Origin: Planctomycetota bacterium | Lineage (GTDB): Bacteria; Planctomycetota; SZUA-567 | DNA: 21,122 nucleotides | Direction of reading: 5' to 3' | NCBI GenBank assembly: GCA_031270145.1 | Contig: JAISYD010000251.1 | Coordinates: 1-21,122, forward strand | Shown: one piece after another, positions 16,250-21,122 of the stretch | Layout of the letters: each line of letters begins with the position of its first letter | Numbering within the stretch: position 1 is the stretch's first letter | Notes under the pieces: model-generated | What the model saw: only the letters and a program-made list of their open reading frames with translations | Database searches by the model: none | Told to the model about the DNA's origin: nothing | Made by a program: the position numbers and the translations under genes

Positions 16250-17433
16250 GGGATGTCGTCCTGCTTGGCGCCACCGGATCGGTGGGCTCGAACACCCTGG
16301 CGGTAATCCGCGAGCACCCGGACGAATTCCGGGTGGCCGGATTGGTGGCGGGCCGGGGCGGGAAAAGACTGGCCGCCCTGGCGCTGGAGTTCCCCGCCGC
16401 CGCCCTGGCCCTGAGTCGGGAGGCGGACGCGGACGCCTTCGCGGCGCTCCTGGCCGGCTCCGGGCGCAGCGGCCGCTTTTATCCCGGCCCGGACGGGGCG
16501 CTCGACCTGTTGGCCGGTACCCGCGCCGACATTTGCGTGGCGGCGATTGGCGGCACCGCCGGGCTGGAGCCGACCTTCGCGGCGGCGGCGGCGGGTACGC
16601 GCCTTCTGCTCGCCAACAAGGAGGCGCTGGTCTCGGCCGGCCGCCTTTTCCTGGCGGCGGCGGCGGCGGGCGGAACGGAGGTGCTGCCGATCGATTCCGA
16701 GCATTGCGCCATCTGGCAATGTCTGGAGGGGCGCGGGCCGGCGGAGGCGGCGCGGCTGATCCTGACCGCCAGCGGCGGACCGTTCCGCGACTGGCCGGCC
16801 GCCGCCCTGGCCGAAGCCGGGCCGGAGGACGCGATCCGACACCCGGTGTGGAGCATGGGACCGAAAATCAGCGTCGATTCCGCCACCCTGGCCAATAAGG
16901 CGCTGGAGGTCATAGAGGCGCACCACCTTTTCAATCTGCCCTTCGACGCCATCAAGGTGCTGGTGCATCCCCAGGCGGCGGTACACGGCCTGGTCGAGTT
17001 CATCGACGGGACGCTGATCGCCTGCCTAGGCGTCTCCGACATGCGCCAGCCGATTTCCCGCATGCTGTTCACGCCCCGGCGGCGCGGGAACGGCCTGCCC
17101 CGCCTCGATCTGGCGGCCTTGGGGCGGCTGGATTTCGCGGAGCCGGACGGGGGGTGCTTCCCCCTGCTCGCCGCCGGCATCGCCGCCGGCCGGCGGGGAG
17201 ACCGGGCCGCCGCCTTCTTCAATGCGGCCAACGAGGCGGCGGTGGAACTTTTCCTGGCGCGGCTTCTCTCCTTTCCCGGCATCGCCCAAACCACGCTCGC
17301 CGCTATGCGGGAAAGCGGGGAGGGCTATTTTTCCCGCCTGGAGGAGGTGCGCGAAACCCATGCGCGGGCCAGGCGGCTGGTACGGGAACTGGCGGCCTCC
17401 GCTCCCCGGCCTTCCGCCCGGCCGGAGCCCTGA
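16246..17433 (+). CDS. dxr: 1-deoxy-D-xylulose 5-phosphate reductoisomerase
   Basis: A 395-residue MEP-pathway enzyme converting DXP and NADPH to MEP for isoprenoid synthesis. NADPH loop GATGSVG (8-14), LLANKEALVSAG (121-132), metal ligands D150/E152 in PIDSEHCAIWQ, TASGGPFRDW (174-183), the GPKISVDSATLANKALEVIEAHHLF run with E224, and FFNAANEAAVELFL (324-337). The usual HPQSxIHS is HPQAAVHG here (241-248), a mild variation. The C-terminus carries a short Pro/Ala/Arg-rich tail. It overlaps argH by four bases and its stop is one base before the next ATG. The isoprenoid neighbours often beside dxr (cdsA, uppS, rseP) are absent and replaced by ATP-grasp genes. Confidence 0.97.
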   Translation: MRDVVLLGATGSVGSNTLAVIREHPDEFRVAGLVAGRGGKRLAALALEFPAAALALSREADADAFAALLAGSGRSGRFYPGPDGALDLLAGTRADICVAAIGGTAGLEPTFAAAAAGTRLLLANKEALVSAGRLFLAAAAAGGTEVLPIDSEHCAIWQCLEGRGPAEAARLILTASGGPFRDWPAAALAEAGPEDAIRHPVWSMGPKISVDSATLANKALEVIEAHHLFNLPFDAIKVLVHPQAAVHGLVEFIDGTLIACLGVSDMRQPISRMLFTPRRRGNGLPRLDLAALGRLDFAEPDGGCFPLLAAGIAAGRRGDRAAAFFNAANEAAVELFLARLLSFPGIAQTTLAAMRESGEGYFSRLEEVRETHARARRLVRELAASAPRPSARPEP

Positions 17434-17434
17434 C

Positions 17435-18439
17435 ATGTACATCGGCATCACCTACGATCTCAAGGGCGACTACCTGGCCGACGGCTTCGACGCCGTGGAG
17501 ACGGCCGAGTTCGACCAGCCGGAAACCATCGAGGCCATCGAGGCGGCCCTGCGCGGCCTCGGGCACACGACGGATCGGATTGGCCGGCTGGACCGGCTGA
17601 TCGCCCGCCTGGCGGCGGGGGAGCGCTGGGATCTGGTTTTCAATCTGGCCGAGGGGTTCAGGGGCTCGACCCGCGAGGCGCAGATACCCGCCCTGCTGGA
17701 GGCCCGGGGCATCCCCGCCGTCTTCGGGGACGCCCTCTGCCTCGCCGTCTGCCTGCACAAGGGCCATTCCAAGCGCATCGTCCGCGACGGCGGCATCCCC
17801 ACCCCGCGCTTCGCCGTGGTGGCGGATCCGGAGACCGATCTTCCGCGCCCCGAGCTGGCCTTTCCACTCTTCGTCAAGCCGGTGGCGGAGGGCACCGGCA
17901 AGGGCGTGGCCGCGGACGGCCGGGTGACCGACGGGTCGGGCCTGGCCCGGGTCTGCCGCGAAATCATCGCCCGCTTCCGCCAGCCCGCCCTGGTGGAGGA
18001 ATACCTGCCCGGCCGGGAATTCACCGTCGGCATCGTCGGGACCGGACGGAAGGCGCGGCTGATCGGGGTCATGGAGGTTTTGCTGCTGGACAACGCCGAG
18101 CCGGGCGCCTACACTTTCGGCAACAAGGACAAATACGAGGAGCGCGTCCGCTACCGCCTGGCCGGCGATCCGGAGGCGCGGGCGGCTGGAGAAATCGCCC
18201 TGGCCGCCTACCGGCTGCTCGACTGCCGCGACGCCGGCCGGGTCGATCTGCGCTCCGACGCCGCCGGCAAGCCGCAATTCATGGAAATCAACCCGCTGGC
18301 GGGGCTTAATCCCAGCCATTCCGATCTGCCGATACTTTGCCGCCTGGCCGGCGTCGGCTACGGGCGGCTGATCGCCGGCATCATCGACTCGGCCGGCGAG
18401 CGGCTGGCACAGGGGAAGAATGGACGATTCCGGCCTTGA
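17435..18439 (+). CDS. D-Ala-D-Ala ligase-like ATP-grasp ligase A
   Basis: A 334-residue ATP-grasp enzyme. Conserved points: an N-terminal Rossmann-like domain with DLVFNLAEGFRG (66-77), a central domain with KRIVRDGGIPTPRFAVV and FPLFVKP (K148), glycine loop AEGTGKGV (151-158), EEYLPGREFTVGIVG with E188/E189, YTFGNKDKYEERVRY (226-240), D271 (GRVDLRS), and FMEINPLAGLNPSHSDLP with E284 and N286 for Mg-ATP. The end motif is close to that of Ddl, yet the middle Tyr-Lys segment differs from true Ddl. I infer an amine-carboxylate ligation with ATP (acyl-phosphate intermediate); substrates are unknown and peptidoglycan D-Ala-D-Ala synthesis is possible. It starts one base after the dxr stop and overlaps ligase B by 20 bases, so the two are probably made together. 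Confidence 0.88.
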   Translation: MYIGITYDLKGDYLADGFDAVETAEFDQPETIEAIEAALRGLGHTTDRIGRLDRLIARLAAGERWDLVFNLAEGFRGSTREAQIPALLEARGIPAVFGDALCLAVCLHKGHSKRIVRDGGIPTPRFAVVADPETDLPRPELAFPLFVKPVAEGTGKGVAADGRVTDGSGLARVCREIIARFRQPALVEEYLPGREFTVGIVGTGRKARLIGVMEVLLLDNAEPGAYTFGNKDKYEERVRYRLAGDPEARAAGEIALAAYRLLDCRDAGRVDLRSDAAGKPQFMEINPLAGLNPSHSDLPILCRLAGVGYGRLIAGIIDSAGERLAQGKNGRFRP

Positions 18440-19439
18440 GGGCAAGCGCGTCCTCCTGCTTTACGATGGCGGCGCGCTGTCCGGCGACGTCGCCAGCCGC
18501 GACGTGGCGGAGCAGTTGGCGGCGGTGGAAGAAGGGCTGGCCGCCCAGGGCGCCCGGCCCGCCCGCCTCGCCGTCGGCCTCGATCTCGCCGCCTTCCGGC
18601 GGGACATGGAGCGGAGAAAACCGGACTTGCTTTTCAACCTGGTGGAGTCGCTGGACGGCTCGGATCGCCTCCAGACCCTAATCCCCATGCTGCTTGAGAA
18701 TTGGCGGCTGCCCTTCACCGGCTCCGGCTCGGCCGCCCTTTTCCTGAGCAACCACAAGATTCTGGCCAAGCGCTTTTTCGCGGCGCGGCGACTGCCCACG
18801 CCGGACTGCGCCTGGCTGGAAAACGGCCGGCTTCTTTTTTCCGGCGGGTTCCGGGAGGGCGACTGGCTGATCAAGACGGCGGCTTCCCACGCCTCGCTCC
18901 ATTTGGACGACGCCTCGCTCCTCCGCCGGCCCGATCCGGCCGAATTGGAGCGACGCCTGCTCCGGGCTTGGCGGGAATTCGGCCAGCCTTTTTTCGCCGA
19001 GCGCTTTGTCGACGGCCGGGAGTTCAACCTCGGCCTGATCGCGGGCGGGGACGGATCGCCGGAAACCTTGCCGGCGGCGGAAATCGACTTCTCCCGACTG
19101 CCGGCCGGCCGACCCCGAATCGTCGGCTATGCCGCCAAGTGGGACGGGAATTCGGAGGAGTTCCTCGCCACTCCCCGCGTATTCGGGCTTGGCGGCGGGG
19201 ATCGCGCCCTGGCGGATGAATTGCGCCGCCTGGCGCTGGCGGCGTGGCGCCTCCTCGGCCTGGCCGGCTACGCCAGGGTGGATTTCCGGGTGGATCGCGA
19301 GGGGCGGCCCTTTATTTTGGAGGCCAACGCCAATCCCTGCCTTAGCCCAGACGCCGGCCTGGCGGCGGCGGCGGCCCGGGCCGGTTGCGGCCACCATTCC
19401 CTCGTCCGCCGCATCGCCCTGGCCGGGATGGGGCGCTAG
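18420..19439 (+). CDS. D-Ala-D-Ala ligase-like ATP-grasp ligase B
   Basis: A 339-residue paralogue of ligase A, distant in sequence but with the same fold order. PDLLFNLVESLDGSDR (68-83) parallels the NLAEG segment, and LPFTGSGSAALFLSNHKILAKRFFAARRLPTP is the Ddl-like region of substrate and Lys (K117) binding. Further on come DWLIKTA with K152, AERFVDGREFNLGLI with E194, GYARVDFRVD with D288, and PFILEANANPCLSPDAG with E301 and N303. The classical Ser/Gly-rich loop is degenerate (ASHASLHLD). ATG 18420 lies inside the end of ligase A, which gives a 20-base overlap and a shared AGGGGAAG-like ribosome site. Two divergent Ddl-like enzymes in a row suggest a heteromeric or two-step ligation, but this is inference. 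Confidence 0.87.
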   Translation: MDDSGLEGKRVLLLYDGGALSGDVASRDVAEQLAAVEEGLAAQGARPARLAVGLDLAAFRRDMERRKPDLLFNLVESLDGSDRLQTLIPMLLENWRLPFTGSGSAALFLSNHKILAKRFFAARRLPTPDCAWLENGRLLFSGGFREGDWLIKTAASHASLHLDDASLLRRPDPAELERRLLRAWREFGQPFFAERFVDGREFNLGLIAGGDGSPETLPAAEIDFSRLPAGRPRIVGYAAKWDGNSEEFLATPRVFGLGGGDRALADELRRLALAAWRLLGLAGYARVDFRVDREGRPFILEANANPCLSPDAGLAAAAARAGCGHHSLVRRIALAGMGR

Positions 19440-19458
19440 CGGTTCGCCGATGTTTCAC

Positions 19459-19484
19459 CGGCTTGACGGCGTTTCGCCAAGCCG
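19459..19484. repeat. Inverted repeat overlapping the eda promoter
   Basis: CGGCTT-GAC-GGCG-TTT-CGCC-AAGCCG: a 10-bp stem in two blocks with a three-base bulge and a TTT loop, 20 bases after the ligase B stop. It is followed by TTAAAC rather than a T run, so it is either a weak terminator or an operator. Confidence 0.5.
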
Positions 19485-19491
19485 TTAAACT
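19463..19491 (+). promoter_or_regulatory. Putative promoter of the aldolase-kinase unit
   Basis: TTGACG (19463-19468, 5/6), a 17-base spacer, TAAACT (19486-19491, 4/6). It lies inside the inverted repeat at 19459-19484, so a repressor bound to the dyad would block it. The start site would be near 19498, about 24 bases before the ATG. Confidence 0.4.
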
Positions 19492-19521
19492 GGATGCGCC
19501 TTCAAGGAAAGGAGCCTGCGC

Positions 19522-20181
19522 ATGTACGTCGATAAGCAAAAGGATTTGGCCGGCAAGCTGCGGAGCGCCGGCATTGTCCCGGTTTTGGTGCTGGAGGACG
19601 TCGACACCGGCCTCAAGCTGTGCGAGACGCTCCAGCGCGCCGGCTTGAGGACAGCCGAAATCACCTTCCGCACCAAGGCGGCGGCGCAAATAATCGAGGC
19701 CGCCAAAAAGCGCTTCCCGGATTTCCTGCTTGGAGCCGGCACCGTGCTGAACCGGGATCACCTGAACCAAGCCTTCGATCTCGGCGCCGCCTTCGCCGTC
19801 GCCCCCGGCTTCAATCCGGCGCTGGTCAAGCTGGCGGCGGACAGGGACTACGCCTTCTCGCCCGGCATCGCCACCCCGTCCGAGGTGGAACAGGCCCACG
19901 AATTGGGCGTGCGGCTGTTCAAATTCTTCCCGGCCGAGGCCCTGGGGGGCGTCGCCATGCTCAAGAACATCATCGCCCCCTACAGGCATTTGGGGCTGTC
20001 CTTCATGCCCACCGGCGGGGTGACCGCCGCCAACTTCGCCGACTACCTGGCGGTCCCGGAAATCGTCTCGGTGGGGGGCACTTGGCTCGGCCGGGCGGAC
20101 GACCTCAAGGCCGGCAATTGGGACAAGATTGAAAAGGACGCCAAGGCGGCCATGGAAGCGCTGAAAAGGATTCGCGGCTGA
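19522..20181 (+). CDS. eda: 2-dehydro-3-deoxyphosphogluconate / 4-hydroxy-2-oxoglutarate aldolase
   Basis: A 219-residue class I aldolase with a TIM-barrel fold. It splits KDPG into pyruvate and glyceraldehyde-3-phosphate (Entner-Doudoroff and uronate breakdown). Motifs: AEITFRT with E46, LGAGTVL (70-76), AVAPGFNP (92-99), Schiff-base lysine K134 in RLFKFFPAEALGG, and PTGGVTAANFADYL (163-176) for phosphate binding. Length is standard. Ribosome site AGGAAAGGAG is seven bases before the ATG. The kinase that makes its substrate follows 33 bases later. An isozyme acting on KDPGal cannot be excluded. Confidence 0.96.
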   Translation: MYVDKQKDLAGKLRSAGIVPVLVLEDVDTGLKLCETLQRAGLRTAEITFRTKAAAQIIEAAKKRFPDFLLGAGTVLNRDHLNQAFDLGAAFAVAPGFNPALVKLAADRDYAFSPGIATPSEVEQAHELGVRLFKFFPAEALGGVAMLKNIIAPYRHLGLSFMPTGGVTAANFADYLAVPEIVSVGGTWLGRADDLKAGNWDKIEKDAKAAMEALKRIRG

Positions 20182-20214
20182 TCCGATGGGGACGGCCGCC
20201 CGGAGAATGACGCC

Positions 20215-21122
20215 ATGTCGATAATTTACAAGAAAGCCGGGGAATGCGCCTACGACGCGGTGTCGCTGGGCGAGGTGATGTTGCGGCTGGATCCGGGCGA
20301 AGGGCGCATCCACACCGCCCGCTCCTTCGCCGTCTGGGAGGGCGGCGGCGAATACAATGTCTGCCGCGGACTCCGGCGCTGCTTCGGTCTGCGGGCCGCG
20401 GTGGTCACCAGCCTCGCCGACAACCCGGTGGGCCGGCTGGTCGAGGACTTCATCCTGCAGGGCGGCGTCGACGCCAGCCGCATCGTCTGGGTCCCCTATG
20501 ACGGGATCGGCAAAAAGGCCAGGAACGGCCTGAACTTCACCGAGCGGGGCTTCGGCGTCCGGGGCGCGGTCGGCTGTTCCGATCGGGGGCACACCGCCGC
20601 CTCGCAAATGACCCCGGAATCGGTGGACTGGGAGGAGCTTTTCGGCCGGGCCGGGGTGCGCCACTTCCATACCGGCGGCATTTTCGCCGCCTTGGGGGAC
20701 AAAACCCCGGACACGGTCATCGCCGCCCTTAAGGCGGCCAAGCGGCACGGCACCGTCACCAGCTACGACCTTAACTACCGCCCCTCCCTTTGGAAGGGCA
20801 TCGGCGGCAAGGAGCGCGCCCGCGAGGTGAACCGGGAACTGGCGAAACACGTCGACGTCATGATCGGGAATGAGGAGGACTTCACCGCCTGCCTTGGCCT
20901 GGAAATCGAGGGAGTGGACGAAAACCTGTCGAAACTGCCCATCGACGGCTTCAAAAAAATGATTGGCCGGGCGGTCGAGACCTATCCCAATTTCCAAGCC
21001 GTGGCCACCACCCTCAGGACGGTACGGAGCGCCACCTCGAACGACTGGGGCGCCGTCTGCTGGCACCAGGGAAAGTTCCACGAGGCGAAAATGCGCGAGC
21101 GCCTGGAAATACTCGACCGGGT
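20215..21122 (+). CDS. PfkB-family sugar kinase, probably 2-keto-3-deoxygluconate kinase, 3' end missing
   Basis: 302 complete codons, still open at the right edge. An N-terminal ribokinase-like strand (DAVSLGEVMLRLDPGEGR, 14-31), a GGGEYNVCRGLRRCFG substrate-binding segment (43-58), the KDG-kinase-like DLNYRPSLW (185-193) and IGNEEDF (217-223). The C-terminal D-T-x-G-A-G-D catalytic motif would lie beyond the edge. Ribosome site GGAG (20202-20205) lies nine bases before ATG 20215. Sitting 33 bases after the KDPG aldolase, it would phosphorylate 2-keto-3-deoxygluconate to KDPG, so the pair would finish uronate or polysaccharide sugar breakdown. Another keto-sugar kinase activity is possible. 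Confidence 0.88.
   Translation, partial: MSIIYKKAGECAYDAVSLGEVMLRLDPGEGRIHTARSFAVWEGGGEYNVCRGLRRCFGLRAAVVTSLADNPVGRLVEDFILQGGVDASRIVWVPYDGIGKKARNGLNFTERGFGVRGAVGCSDRGHTAASQMTPESVDWEELFGRAGVRHFHTGGIFAALGDKTPDTVIAALKAAKRHGTVTSYDLNYRPSLWKGIGGKERAREVNRELAKHVDVMIGNEEDFTACLGLEIEGVDENLSKLPIDGFKKMIGRAVETYPNFQAVATTLRTVRSATSNDWGAVCWHQGKFHEAKMRERLEILDR

Noticed and set aside
19342..21081. Minus-strand open frame of 579 codons
   Set aside because: Antisense to the aldolase and sugar kinase, both with intact catalytic motifs.
1..21122. tRNA, rRNA, CRISPR array, insertion sequence or integrase
   Set aside because: No T-loop-like tRNA signature, regular spaced repeats, transposase motifs or terminal inverted repeats were seen by eye on either strand.

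Overview
The window is a 21-kb piece of a GC-rich bacterial chromosome. It is dense with genes, has short gaps, and shows no RNA genes, insertion sequences or CRISPR arrays. The best lineage clue is a secreted, cysteine-rich protein full of Val/Glu/Arg/Lys with SYTV/EYTV repeats (6894-7631), which resembles the YTV wall proteins described in planctomycetes. Together with a bacterial archaemetzincin and two unusual TPR/HEAT-like envelope proteins this points to Planctomycetota or another PVC-group bacterium. That is an inference, not proof.

Layout: (1) 1-3531, minus strand: a large restriction-modification fusion enzyme (type IIG / Eco57I-like), cut by the left window edge and visibly less GC-rich than the rest. 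(2) 3648-5532, minus: mutM (formamidopyrimidine-DNA glycosylase) followed by an exported helical-repeat protein that lacks any ordinary start codon and seems to begin at ATC. (3) 5692-7704, plus: a membrane-anchored or secreted archaemetzincin, then the YTV-like surface protein, closed by a clear hairpin terminator. (4) 7723-9692, minus: a membrane-anchored TPR-like protein translationally coupled to tsaB (tRNA t6A synthesis), under a good sigma-70-like promoter. (5) 9809-12821, minus: a carbohydrate ABC importer operon (binding protein and two permeases, no ATPase gene), with a TTGACA promoter. (6) 13145-14809, plus and divergent: a cytosolic GAF-PAS histidine kinase without a neighbouring response regulator. 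(7) 14873-19439, plus: argH, dxr and two Ddl-like ATP-grasp ligases, tightly packed or overlapping. (8) 19522-21122, plus: KDPG/KHG aldolase and a KDG-kinase-like PfkB kinase, cut by the right edge.

Working together: the importer and the aldolase/kinase pair suggest growth on plant or algal sugars and uronates, though they are separate transcription units. The ATP-grasp pair embedded in the argH-dxr cluster is the strongest candidate for an undescribed activity, probably an amino-acid or peptide ligation step. The archaemetzincin plus surface protein is the second candidate, a possible protease and envelope-protein pair.
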